Source: Pseudomonas sp. (lineage in GTDB: Bacteria > Pseudomonadota > Gammaproteobacteria > Pseudomonadales > Pseudomonadaceae). Taken from it: a stretch of DNA of 6,943 bases. Numbering within the stretch: position 1 is the stretch's first letter; every line of letters starts with the position of its first letter. Both the position numbers and the translations under genes were made by a program. Location of the stretch: the NCBI GenBank assembly GCA_029240955.1, contig JARDZH010000097.1, forward strand, positions 1 to 6,943, given 5' to 3'. Under the pieces are notes generated by a model. The model did not search any database, was not told the origin of the DNA, and was given only the letters and a program-made list of their open reading frames with translations. Shown one piece after another: positions 1 to 6,007 of this stretch.

Positions 1-1
1 A

Positions 2-1000
2 CCCCGCGCGCTGGTCGACCGGCAAGTGCGTACTGTGGTGGCGATCGGTGGTGCTGCCTTGTTGGTGCTGATGCTGTTGCTCAGTCTGGTGATGCAGCGT
101 CGTCGTCACTATCTGGACCGCATTGCTTTTGAAGCAAAGGCCCGGCGTGAACTGGAAATGCGCGTGGTGGAGCGCACCAGCGACCTGGAAGGCCTCAACA
201 GCCGGTTGCGTCAGGAAGTTCTGGAGCGCGAGCAGGCGCAGCAAGAGCTGGTACGCGCGCAAGACGAACTGGTTCAGGCCGGCAAGCTGTCTGCGCTGGG
301 CACTATGTCCGCCAGCATCAGCCATGAACTCAACCAGCCGCTTGCCGCGATTCGCAGCTATGCGGAAAACGCGGGGGTTCTGCTCGACCATCAGCGCATC
401 GAAGACGCGCGGGGCAACCTCAAGCTGATCAGTGAACTGACCGGGCGCATGGCGTCGATCATCGCTCACTTGCGCGCCTTTGCCCGGCGCGACCGGCACG
501 CGCCGGAAAGCGTGGCGCTGCAACCGGCGCTCGATGACACACTGGCGCTGCTCGCCAAACGTCGGCGCGCCATGGAAGTGGAGCTGATTCGCGACCTGCC
601 CGACGCTACGCTGTGGGTGCAGGCCGGCGAAACCCGCCTGCGTCAGGTGCTGGGCAATCTGCTCGCGAACGCGCTGGATGCTTTGACCGAGAAAGGCCCG
701 CCGCGCCGGTTGTGGATAAGTGCCGAGCAGACCAGCGAAGGCGTCAATCTCTACATTCGCGACAACGGCCCCGGCTTCACCCAGGAAGCGCTGGCGCGTG
801 CGCGAGAACCCTTCTTCACCACCAAGACCCGCACTCAAGGGCTGGGGCTGGGGCTGGCGATCTGCGACACGCTGATGCGCGCGCTGGACGGTGAACTGTT
901 GTTCGCCAACCACGCCAGCGGTGGCGCGCTGCTGACCTTGCGCCTGCGCGCCGGCGCGTCCGGGGCCAACCTTCAACCGCCAGAGGATCTCTCCGCATGA
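2..1000 (+). CDS. dctB: C4-dicarboxylate sensor histidine kinase DctB (5' partial)
   Basis: C-terminal part of a membrane-bound sensor histidine kinase that autophosphorylates and passes the phosphate to the regulator encoded next. The frame is open to the left edge, so the first membrane segment and periplasmic sensor domain are missing; the GTG at 26 is an internal codon, not the start. Counting residues from 26, I see a membrane helix at 4-23, a charged, probably coiled-coil linker at about 30-85, the phospho-accepting His100 in SISHELNQP, the N box at 207-219, the G1 box DNGPGF at 246-251, the F box EPFFTTK at 261-267 and the G2 box GLGLGL at 272-277. All catalytic boxes are intact. The stop overlaps the dctD start as ATGA. 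Kinase identity is certain. The DctB assignment rests on the HELNQPL type of H box and the DctD-like partner; a paralogue such as MifS or AauS cannot be fully excluded because the sensor domain is outside the window. Confidence 0.85.
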   Translation, partial: PRALVDRQVRTVVAIGGAALLVLMLLLSLVMQRRRHYLDRIAFEAKARRELEMRVVERTSDLEGLNSRLRQEVLEREQAQQELVRAQDELVQAGKLSALGTMSASISHELNQPLAAIRSYAENAGVLLDHQRIEDARGNLKLISELTGRMASIIAHLRAFARRDRHAPESVALQPALDDTLALLAKRRRAMEVELIRDLPDATLWVQAGETRLRQVLGNLLANALDALTEKGPPRRLWISAEQTSEGVNLYIRDNGPGFTQEALARAREPFFTTKTRTQGLGLGLAICDTLMRALDGELLFANHASGGALLTLRLRAGASGANLQPPEDLSA

Positions 1001-2382
1001 GTCTGGACACCGCCATCGACAGCCAGGTACAGGTCGTGCTGATCGACGACGATTCACACCTGCGCCAGGCCTTGAGCCAGACGCTGGACCTTGCCGGTCT
1101 CAAAGTCATGACCCTGGCCGAAGCCACGGGGCTTGCCGGCCGTATCGGTCGCGACTGGCCGGGCGTTGTCGTCAGCGATATCCGCATGCCGGGCATGGAC
1201 GGTCTTGAGTTGCTGAGCCATCTGCACGGTCAGGACCCGGAGCTGCCGGTGCTGTTGATCACCGGCCATGGCGACGTTCCACTGGCTGTGCAGGCGATGC
1301 GCGCCGGGGCGTATGACTTTCTGGAAAAACCTTTCGCCAGCGATGCGCTGCTCGACAGCGTGCGCCGCGCGCTGGCGTTGCGCCGTCTGGTGCTGGACAA
1401 CCGCAGCCTGCGCCTGGCACTGAGCGACCGTCAGCAATTGAGCACGCGTCTGGTGGGTCACTCGCAGCCGATGCTGCGCCTGCGTGAGCAGATCGGCGCA
1501 TTGGCCGGAACCCGCGCCGATGTGCTGATCCTGGGCGAAACCGGCGCCGGCAAGGAAGTGGTCGCCCGTGCGCTGCATGATCTGTCGAACCGTCGTAACG
1601 GTCCGTTCGTGGCGATCAACGCCGGCGCGCTGGCCGAGTCGGTGGTCGAAAGCGAGCTGTTCGGTCATGAACCGGGCGCGTTCACCGGCGCGCAGAAGCG
1701 ACGGATCGGCAAGTTCGAATTCGCCAATGGCGGCACGCTGTTTCTCGACGAGATCGAGAGCATGAGCATGGATGTGCAGGTCAAGCTGCTGCGCCTGCTG
1801 CAAGAGCGGGTCGTTGAGCGGATGGGCAGCAATCAGCAAATTCCGCTGGATATCCGCATCATCGCCGCCACCAAAGAGGACCTGCGCCAGGCCGCCGATC
1901 AGGGCCGCTTCCGTGCGGACCTGTATTACCGCCTCAATGTGGCCTCGCTGCGCATTCCGCCGCTGCGGGAGCGAGGCGACGACGCGCTGATGCTGTTCGA
2001 GCACTACGCCGACGCGGCCAGCACGCGCCACGGCATTCCCAAACGCGAGCTCAAGCCTGGGCAGCGCGCGCTGTTGTTGCGCCATAACTGGCCGGGCAAT
2101 GTGCGCGAGCTGCAAAACGCGGCCGAGCGTTTCGCGCTGGGGTTGGAACTTGAACTCGAAGGCAGCGAAGCGCCAGAACCCGCGCTCGGCAGCGGCGGGC
2201 TGAGCGAACAGGTGGAAAGCTTCGAACGTGCGTTGATCGCCGCCGAGCTGGCACGCCCGCACAGCTCGGTGCGCAGCCTCGCTGAAGCCTTGGGTCTGCC
2301 GCGCAAGACGCTGCACGACAAACTGCGCAAACACGGGCTGAGTTTTGGTGACAGTAATGGAGCTGCCGATGAGCAGGAATGA
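997..2382 (+). CDS. dctD: Sigma-54-dependent response regulator DctD
   Basis: Cytoplasmic NtrC-class activator of 461 residues, a normal length for DctD. The receiver domain (about 12-125) has the acidic cluster D17-D18-D19, the phospho-acceptor Asp61 in SDIRMPG, Thr89 and Lys111 (EKPF). The AAA+ domain (about 152-380) has Walker A GETGAGKE at 180-187, the sigma-54 contact loop GAFTGA at 227-232, Walker B at 245-253 (TLFLDEI), the arginine-finger region [11 protein letters not shown] and the WPGNVREL block at 365-372. A Fis-type helix-turn-helix lies at about 409-450. The start is the ATG inside the ATGA overlap with dctB, with AGAGGA at 982-987 as ribosome binding site 9 bases upstream. In relatives, phosphorylated DctD with sigma-54 RNA polymerase activates C4-dicarboxylate transporter genes such as dctA or dctPQM. 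Every motif needed for sigma-54 activation is present. The exact ligand system is inferred from family resemblance. Confidence 0.88.
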   Translation: MSLDTAIDSQVQVVLIDDDSHLRQALSQTLDLAGLKVMTLAEATGLAGRIGRDWPGVVVSDIRMPGMDGLELLSHLHGQDPELPVLLITGHGDVPLAVQAMRAGAYDFLEKPFASDALLDSVRRALALRRLVLDNRSLRLALSDRQQLSTRLVGHSQPMLRLREQIGALAGTRADVLILGETGAGKEVVARALHDLSNRRNGPFVAINAGALAESVVESELFGHEPGAFTGAQKRRIGKFEFANGGTLFLDEIESMSMDVQVKLLRLLQERVVERMGSNQQIPLDIRIIAATKEDLRQAADQGRFRADLYYRLNVASLRIPPLRERGDDALMLFEHYADAASTRHGIPKRELKPGQRALLLRHNWPGNVRELQNAAERFALGLELELEGSEAPEPALGSGGLSEQVESFERALIAAELARPHSSVRSLAEALGLPRKTLHDKLRKHGLSFGDSNGAADEQE

Positions 2383-2836
2383 ATCGTCAGCGGCGCAGGA
2401 ACTGGAAGCGGTGTTGCATCGGGATATTCCGTTGACCCGGGAAATGGGTATCCGCGTTATCGACTGGCAACAACATCGCTTGCGTCTGCATTTGCCGCTC
2501 GCGCCCAACGTCAATCACAAGAGCACGCTGTTTGGCGGCAGTCTGTATTGCGGCGCGGTGTTGGCGGGTTGGGGTTGGCTGCATCTGCGCTTGCGCGAAG
2601 CGGGCATCGAAGATGGGCACATCGTGATTCAGGACGGCCAGATCAGCTATCCCCTGCCGGTGCGTAACGATGCCATCGCGCTGTGCGATGCGCCGGATGA
2701 GGCTCAGTGGGACAAGTTTGTCGCCACCTACCAACGCCGAGGCCGCGCCCGCCTTGTTCTGCCTACGCGGATCACCGCGCAGGACAGCGATGAGGATGCA
2801 GTGCGGTTTATCGGGCAGTTTGTGTTGCACCGGTAA
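2369..2836 (+). CDS. YiiD C-terminal-type thioesterase-like (hot-dog fold) protein
   Basis: Small cytoplasmic protein of 155 residues that resembles the thioesterase-like domain found at the C-terminus of E. coli YiiD (hot-dog superfamily). The segment NVNHKSTLFGGSLYCGA near residues 46-62 is the characteristic part: in this family it forms the helix and loop lining the presumed acyl-thioester site. No signal peptide or membrane segment is visible. The ATG at 2369 was chosen because GGAG at 2359-2362 sits 6 bases before it; an in-frame ATG at 2357 and a TTG at 2345 lack a comparable site. The start lies 14 bases inside the end of dctD, so translation is probably coupled and the gene is likely the third in the operon. 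The substrate is unknown, and a link to dicarboxylate sensing is only suggested by position. The REP pair just downstream may end the transcript. Confidence 0.78.
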   Translation: MSRNESSAAQELEAVLHRDIPLTREMGIRVIDWQQHRLRLHLPLAPNVNHKSTLFGGSLYCGAVLAGWGWLHLRLREAGIEDGHIVIQDGQISYPLPVRNDAIALCDAPDEAQWDKFVATYQRRGRARLVLPTRITAQDSDEDAVRFIGQFVLHR

Positions 2837-2852
2837 TTTCGGCGAACGCGGT

Positions 2853-2931
2853 CTGTGGGAGGGAGCGCCAGCTCGCGACAGCGGTATTAACTGTTCACCG
2901 GCCTCATCGCGAGCTTCGCTCCCTCCCACAG
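2853..2931. repeat. REP doublet (REPIN-like inverted pair), family A
   Basis: Two nearly perfect inverted arms, 2853-2878 and 2907-2931, flank a 28-base centre. Each arm runs from CTGTGGGAGGGAGC at its outer end to GCTCGCGA at its inner end, differing only by one base change and a one-base length difference in the middle. Each arm can fold on itself (GAGC/GCTC), and the pair can form one long hairpin. This is the classic form of Pseudomonas extragenic REP doublets, which are usually mobilised in trans by a RAYT transposase. It lies 17 bases after the thioesterase stop between convergent genes, where such a structure can also attenuate transcription or protect mRNA ends. Confidence 0.85.
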
Positions 2932-2974
2932 GATTGTGCCAGTGACGACCTCGATACGCGGCGTTGTCCAGTTG

Positions 2975-2991
2975 CTGCCGCTGCGCGGCAG
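2975..2991. repeat. Short GC-rich hairpin between REP pairs
   Basis: CTGCCG at 2975-2980 pairs with CGGCAG at 2986-2991 around a 5-base loop. It runs straight into the left arm of the next REP pair. The CTGCCG...CGGCAGATCG pattern recalls another common Pseudomonas extragenic repeat type, so it may be the decayed remains of a third element. It could also be chance in GC-rich DNA. Confidence 0.4.
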
Positions 2992-3055
2992 ATCGCCAGC
3001 AAGCTGGCTCCTACAGGAATCCAGGCGCGCCCGATGTGTAGGAGCCAGCTTGCTG
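2992..3055. repeat. REP-type inverted pair, family B
   Basis: A perfect 19-base inverted repeat: 2997-3015 pairs with 3037-3055 (TGTAGGAGCCAGCTTGCTG read on the + strand of the right arm), with a 21-base centre. The left arm also contains its own near-perfect palindrome, GCCAGC-AA-GCTGGC at 2995-3008. The outer TGTAGGAGCCAGC differs from the TGTGGGAGGGAGC of the neighbouring pair, and the arms face the opposite way (the TGTAGGAG ends point inward), so this is a separate element or family, not a copy of the first. It is non-coding and lies downstream of both convergent transcripts. Confidence 0.8.
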
Positions 3056-3083
3056 TGGGCGGCAATCCGACGATGAACGATGA

Positions 3084-3096
3084 CGCGGTTCCCGCG
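3084..3096 (-). terminator. Possible weak hairpin terminator after cysQ
   Basis: CGCGG at 3084-3088 pairs with CCGCG at 3092-3096 around a 3-base loop, starting 11 bases past the cysQ stop in the direction of transcription. There is no T-tract after it on the - strand, so it is not a proper intrinsic terminator. The REP pairs beyond it may do more of the work. Confidence 0.25.
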
Positions 3097-3107
3097 GCCT
3101 GGGCGAA

Positions 3108-3953
3108 TTAACCTTGCGCCAGCTCCAGCAGCTTCTCGCGCCATGGCGCTTTGGCGGGGAGTGCCAGGAAGAATGGATTGAGCAGCGACTCGCGCGGCGG
3201 GTAGCTGAACGGTTGACCGTCGAGCTGCAGGACCGCGCCGCCGGCGCCTTCCAGCACGCCTTGCGCTGCGGCGGTGTCCCACTGCGACGTCGGCGCCAGC
3301 CTTGGATAGCAATCGGCGGCGCCTTCGGCGAGCAGGCAGAATTTCAAGGAGCTGCCGATATTCGTCATTTCCAACGGCCCTAACCCGGCGGCAGACAAAC
3401 CACTGAGCAAGTGTTCCTGCTCAGGGCTGGAATGCCGGCGGCTGGCGACAACGGTGAATGCCTGACCTTCGCCCGGCTGATTACGCACGGTAATGGGCGA
3501 ATGCTGTTGTCCGTCGTCGCTGCGCCACGCCCCCAGCCCGGCACCGCCGAAATAGCAGCGGTTATCGGTAGGCGTGCACACCACCCCGAACACCACCCGC
3601 CCACGCTCGATCAGCGCGACGTTGACGGTAAACTCCTCGCTGCCGGAAATGAACTCCTTGGTCCCGTCCAACGGATCCACCAGCCACCAGCGTTCCCAGC
3701 GAGCGCGCTCGGCGAAGGAAATATCCGCGTCTTCTTCGGACAGCACATGAATGGTCGGGTCCAGCTCCACCAGGCCTTCGGCAAGCACCTGATGGGCCGC
3801 CAGATCAGCAGCGGTCACTGGCGAGTTGTCGGCCTTGGAGGTGACTTCCACATTGGCGCGCCAGAACGGCAGGGTCATTTCTCCAGCCAGACGCGCCAGT
3901 TCAATCACCGGGCCAAGCAGTGGATGCGGAAGGTTATCGAACGATTGGCTCAT
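3108..3953 (-). CDS. cysQ: 3'(2'),5'-bisphosphate nucleotidase CysQ
   Basis: Magnesium-dependent phosphatase of the inositol monophosphatase superfamily. CysQ hydrolyses 3'-phosphoadenosine 5'-phosphate (pAp), the by-product of sulfate assimilation, to AMP and phosphate, which prevents pAp inhibition of exoribonucleases and other enzymes. The 281-residue protein shows the metal-binding set: Asp42 in KADNSPVT, Glu73-Glu74 in LSEED, the signature DPLDGTKEF at 93-101 (Asp93, Asp96) and Asp226 in QWDTAAAQG. The TKEF form of the signature is typical of CysQ rather than SuhB-type inositol phosphatases. The start ATG overlaps the nudE stop as ATGA and no strong Shine-Dalgarno is visible, so translation is probably coupled to nudE. 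It is slightly longer than E. coli CysQ (about 246 residues). Confidence 0.93.
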   Translation of the reverse strand: MSQSFDNLPHPLLGPVIELARLAGEMTLPFWRANVEVTSKADNSPVTAADLAAHQVLAEGLVELDPTIHVLSEEDADISFAERARWERWWLVDPLDGTKEFISGSEEFTVNVALIERGRVVFGVVCTPTDNRCYFGGAGLGAWRSDDGQQHSPITVRNQPGEGQAFTVVASRRHSSPEQEHLLSGLSAAGLGPLEMTNIGSSLKFCLLAEGAADCYPRLAPTSQWDTAAAQGVLEGAGGAVLQLDGQPFSYPPRESLLNPFFLALPAKAPWREKLLELAQG

Positions 3954-4516
3954 GGCTGGAACAGTCCACGTTGGGTCAACAGATCGCGAGTCAGGTACAG
4001 CGCTGCCAGCGCCCGACCCTCGGTAAACTGGGTGTTCTGCGCCAGCCCGCTCAGCTCGCGCAGGTTGATACGGTCGACGCGGATCGGCTCGGGCTCGTCG
4101 CCTTCAAGGCGTTCCTCGTACAGATCGGTCGCCAGCACCACCTGAATCTTCTGGTTCATGTAGCCGGGCGACAGCGACAGTTCGGTCAGGTGTTCCAGCA
4201 CGCGGGCACCGTAACCGGCTTCTTCCTTGAGCTCGCGGTTGGCGGCAGCGAGCACATCTTCGCCGGGCTCGACCAGACCCTTGGGCAAGGACAATTCATA
4301 GGCGTCGGTGCCGCCGCAATATTCTTCGATCAATATGGCGTTTTCAGCGTCGAGCATCGCAACGATCATCACCGCGCCATAGCCCGAACCGCCGCCAGCC
4401 AGCCGCTCGTAAGTACGCTCGACACCGTTGGAGAAACGCAGCTGCAGCTGTTCGACGCGGAACAGCCGGCTACTGGCAACAATCTCGCGGGCGAGGACGG
4501 TAGGTTTCTGGCGCAT
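3950..4516 (-). CDS. nudE: ADP compounds hydrolase NudE (Nudix)
   Basis: Cytoplasmic Nudix hydrolase of 188 residues, the usual length for NudE, which cleaves ADP-ribose, Ap3A and NADH-type compounds into AMP plus the other half. The full Nudix box is present: Gly80, five residues, Glu86, seven residues, then Arg94-Glu95-Leu96-x-Glu98-Glu99-x-Gly101. The region after it, LTELSLSPGYMNQKIQVVLA (about 110-129), matches the ADP-ribose pyrophosphatase-like subgroup, where this loop helps select the substrate. The start at 4516 is supported by AAGGAG (- strand, 4523-4528) 6 bases upstream. It is the first gene of a nudE-cysQ operon and diverges from yrfG. In E. coli, too, nudE lies close to yrfG. 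Confidence 0.92.
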   Translation of the reverse strand: MRQKPTVLAREIVASSRLFRVEQLQLRFSNGVERTYERLAGGGSGYGAVMIVAMLDAENAILIEEYCGGTDAYELSLPKGLVEPGEDVLAAANRELKEEAGYGARVLEHLTELSLSPGYMNQKIQVVLATDLYEERLEGDEPEPIRVDRINLRELSGLAQNTQFTEGRALAALYLTRDLLTQRGLFQP

Positions 4517-4522
4517 GACAGG

Positions 4523-4548
4523 CTCCTTTGCATGGACGGGTTACTATA
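4523..4548 (-). promoter_or_regulatory. RBS and candidate -10 box for nudE-cysQ
   Basis: On the - strand, AAGGAG (4523-4528) is a strong ribosome binding site for nudE. Further upstream, TATAGT (4543-4548) is one mismatch from the sigma-70 -10 consensus and would give a leader of roughly 25 bases. No good -35 box is found at 16-18 bases, so the promoter call is tentative while the ribosome site is solid. The 98-base gap between nudE and yrfG must hold promoters for both directions. Confidence 0.45.
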
Positions 4549-4614
4549 CCGTGGCTTTTCCGATTGTCTGTGTCGGATATGCTTACTCAGTCACTCACCC
4601 GTTACGAGGCCAGA

Positions 4615-5277
4615 ATGCTTCCCACGCCCTGGAACGACATCGACACCGTCCTGCTGGACATGGACGGCACGCTGCTCGATCTGCATTTCGACGAACATTT
4701 CTGGATGCAGCACCTGCCGCAGCGCTACGCCGAACTGCACGGCATCAGCTTTGCCATGGCATGGCTCGAAATCAAGCCGCTGTTCGAGAACAACGCCGGC
4801 ACGCTCAACTGGTATTGCCTGGATTTCTGGAGCTCGGAGCTCAAGCTATCGATTCGTGATCTCAAGCTCGAAATTGCCGATCTGATCGCGCTGCGTCCGG
4901 ATGCCGAGACCTTTCTGGCTGCGATCAAGCAAGCCGGCAAGCGCGTGATCATGATCACCAATGCACACCGTGATTCGCTGAGTCTGAAGATGGAGCGGAT
5001 TGAGCTGTCGCCGTATTTCGAGCGTTTGATCAGTTCACACGATTACGGTTTCCCGAAGGAAAACCAGCAGTTCTGGGACGCCTTGCGCGCCGACACCGAT
5101 TTCGACCCGGCCCGCAGCCTGTTCATCGACGACACCTTGCCGGTGTTGCGCAGCGCCCGAACGTTCGGCGTCGCCCACCTGCTCGCCGTCAGCCAGCCCA
5201 ATAGTCAGAAAGGGCCGAAGGACACCGAGGAATTTGCGGCGGTCGAGGATTATCGGGAGTTGATCAAGGGTTTGTAA
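4615..5277 (+). CDS. yrfG: GMP/IMP nucleotidase YrfG (HAD family)
   Basis: HAD-superfamily phosphatase of 220 residues; E. coli YrfG dephosphorylates purine mononucleotides such as GMP and IMP. Motif I is DMDGT at 15-19 (nucleophile Asp15, acid/base Asp17), motif II is Thr115-Asn116 in MITNAH, motif III is Lys148 in GFPKE and motif IV is Asp172-Asp173 in FIDD. The cap region contains LNWYCLDFWSSEL (64-76), closely matching what I recall of E. coli YrfG. The ATG at 4615 was chosen because GAGG at 4606-4609 lies 5 bases before it and the N-terminus then aligns with the family. An upstream in-frame ATG at 4579 would add 12 residues with a poorer ribosome site. The gene is divergent from nudE and convergent with the BON-LysM gene. 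Confidence 0.88.
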   Translation: MLPTPWNDIDTVLLDMDGTLLDLHFDEHFWMQHLPQRYAELHGISFAMAWLEIKPLFENNAGTLNWYCLDFWSSELKLSIRDLKLEIADLIALRPDAETFLAAIKQAGKRVIMITNAHRDSLSLKMERIELSPYFERLISSHDYGFPKENQQFWDALRADTDFDPARSLFIDDTLPVLRSARTFGVAHLLAVSQPNSQKGPKDTEEFAAVEDYRELIKGL

Positions 5278-5288
5278 CGGTAACGGTA

Positions 5289-5397
5289 CTGTGGGAGCGC
5301 GCTTGCCCGCGACGGGGAATTTCCAGCTACACATCTCTGCCGCCTGACACATAGCTGTCGCGGGCAAGGCGGAGCGCCGCTCCGGGCGCTCCTACAG
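5289..5397. repeat. REP-type inverted pair, family C, asymmetric right arm
   Basis: The left arm (5289-5313) starts CTGTGGGAGCGC and ends TTGCCCGCGAC. The right arm (5357-5397) is its inverted counterpart, beginning GTCGCGGGCAAG and ending GCGCTCCTACAG. The right arm is about 16 bases longer because of a central palindrome, CGGAGC-GCC-GCTCCG at 5370-5384. The outer ends pair with one mismatch (GTGGGAG against GTAGGAG). The element fills the 129-base gap between the convergent yrfG and BON-LysM genes and starts 11 bases after the yrfG stop, so it can form strong stem-loops in both transcripts. Confidence 0.82.
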
Positions 5398-5406
5398 TGT
5401 TCCCGC

Positions 5407-5853
5407 TTACTCAGGAATACGCAGCGTCTGACCTGGGTAGATCTTGTTCACGTCTTTGAGCATTGGCTTGTTGGCTTCGAAAATCTTCTGGTATTTGTTC
5501 GGGTCGCCATAAACACGTTGGGAGATGGCGCTGAGGGTGTCGCCTTTCTGCACAGTCACGAACTTGGCTTCAGCAGTGGCCGGTGCGCTGGCAGCGATGG
5601 TCATCTGGTCGTCGACTTTCTCGACGCCTTTGATGTTGCCCAGGGTCAGCAGGATTTTTTCTTTCTCTTCCTGGCTGGCGACTTCACCGGTTACGGTAAC
5701 AGTGCCGTCGTCGACCTTGGCCTGAACGTTGGGGTTACCGAGCCCTACTTCGGAAATATGCTTCTTCAGGACTTCATCGGCGTTGGCATTGCCCGGCGTC
5801 AGCGCGTCGAGGATGCTTTCCCCTGCTTCTTTCAGGAAACTGAACACACTCAT
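5407..5853 (-). CDS. BON and LysM domain protein, Kbp/YgaU family
   Basis: Small protein of 148 residues with an N-terminal BON domain (about 24-86) and a C-terminal LysM domain (about 97-146, from KFVTVQKGDTLSAIS to YPGQTLRIPE). Length, domain order and the KIFEANKPMLK...KIYPGQ segment match E. coli Kbp (YgaU), a soluble potassium-binding protein that changes shape on binding K+ and helps growth in high K+. There is no signal peptide or lipobox: the N-terminus MSVFSFLKEAGESILDAL is an amphipathic helix, so the protein is probably cytoplasmic despite the LysM domain. The start at 5853 is fixed by AGGAGG (- strand, 5861-5866) 7 bases upstream; an earlier in-frame start at 5898 is rejected. Potassium binding is inferred from the family, not visible as discrete residues. 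Confidence 0.88.
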   Translation of the reverse strand: MSVFSFLKEAGESILDALTPGNANADEVLKKHISEVGLGNPNVQAKVDDGTVTVTGEVASQEEKEKILLTLGNIKGVEKVDDQMTIAASAPATAEAKFVTVQKGDTLSAISQRVYGDPNKYQKIFEANKPMLKDVNKIYPGQTLRIPE

Positions 5854-5860
5854 TACTCGT

Positions 5861-5898
5861 CCTCCTATAGATGGTATTTTCCGTGCCTGCCGCAACAA
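5861..5898 (-). promoter_or_regulatory. RBS and tentative promoter for the Kbp-like gene
   Basis: On the - strand, AGGAGG (5861-5866) is a perfect Shine-Dalgarno, suggesting high translation. Upstream, TTGTTG (5893-5898) and TACCAT (5871-5876), 16 bases apart, could be -35 and -10 boxes, but both match the consensus only partly. The ribosome site is firm and the promoter is weak evidence. Confidence 0.35.
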
Positions 5899-5970
5899 CC
5901 TTAGTCTTTGGGGCAGACGAGCTTTGGACTTCCGACCAGCGTTGTCCGTTCAGCCTTTTTGCTCAGGGCG

Positions 5971-6002
5971 TAGAATCAGCGGCTTGCATCGCACCTTCGG
6001 AG
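5971..6002 (+). promoter_or_regulatory. Candidate -10 box and RBS for the LysR gene
   Basis: TAGAAT at 5971-5976 resembles a -10 box and would give a leader of about 25 bases. The sequence 17-18 bases upstream is a poor -35 box. GGAG at 5999-6002 is the ribosome binding site, 5 bases before the ATG at 6008. No clear T-N11-A palindrome of the LysR type was found by eye in the 154-base divergent gap. Confidence 0.35.
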
Positions 6003-6007
6003 TGAAG

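Noticed and set aside
2247..2266. TGGCAC motif at 2250-2255 as a possible sigma-54 promoter element
   Set aside because: The -12 position reads CACAGC rather than TTGC at the needed spacing, and it lies inside the dctD coding sequence.
1054..2514. A 486-codon open frame on the - strand, antisense to dctD and the start of the thioesterase
   Set aside because: The + strand frame has every DctD motif. The antisense frame is rich in Gln, Ala, Arg and His, shows no family motif, and arises from GC-biased third positions of the real gene.
2853..3055. Inverted repeats considered as CRISPR or insertion sequence ends
   Set aside because: There are no regularly spaced direct repeats, no transposase and no target duplication; the length and sequence fit extragenic REP doublets.
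4528..4614. Upstream in-frame starts for yrfG (TTG 4528, ATG 4579)
   Set aside because: They lack a good ribosome site, the TTG overlaps the nudE ribosome site, and the ATG at 4615 gives the family-like N-terminus.
3920..4885. A 321-codon open frame on the + strand across cysQ, nudE and into yrfG
   Set aside because: It covers the complete Nudix box of nudE on the other strand and the DMDGT region of yrfG in another frame. No ribosome site or recognisable domain supports it.
5729..6007. N-terminal extension of the LysR frame by 93 codons
   Set aside because: It overlaps the Kbp-like gene on the other strand and adds no LysR-like sequence; the ATG at 6008 has a proper ribosome site.
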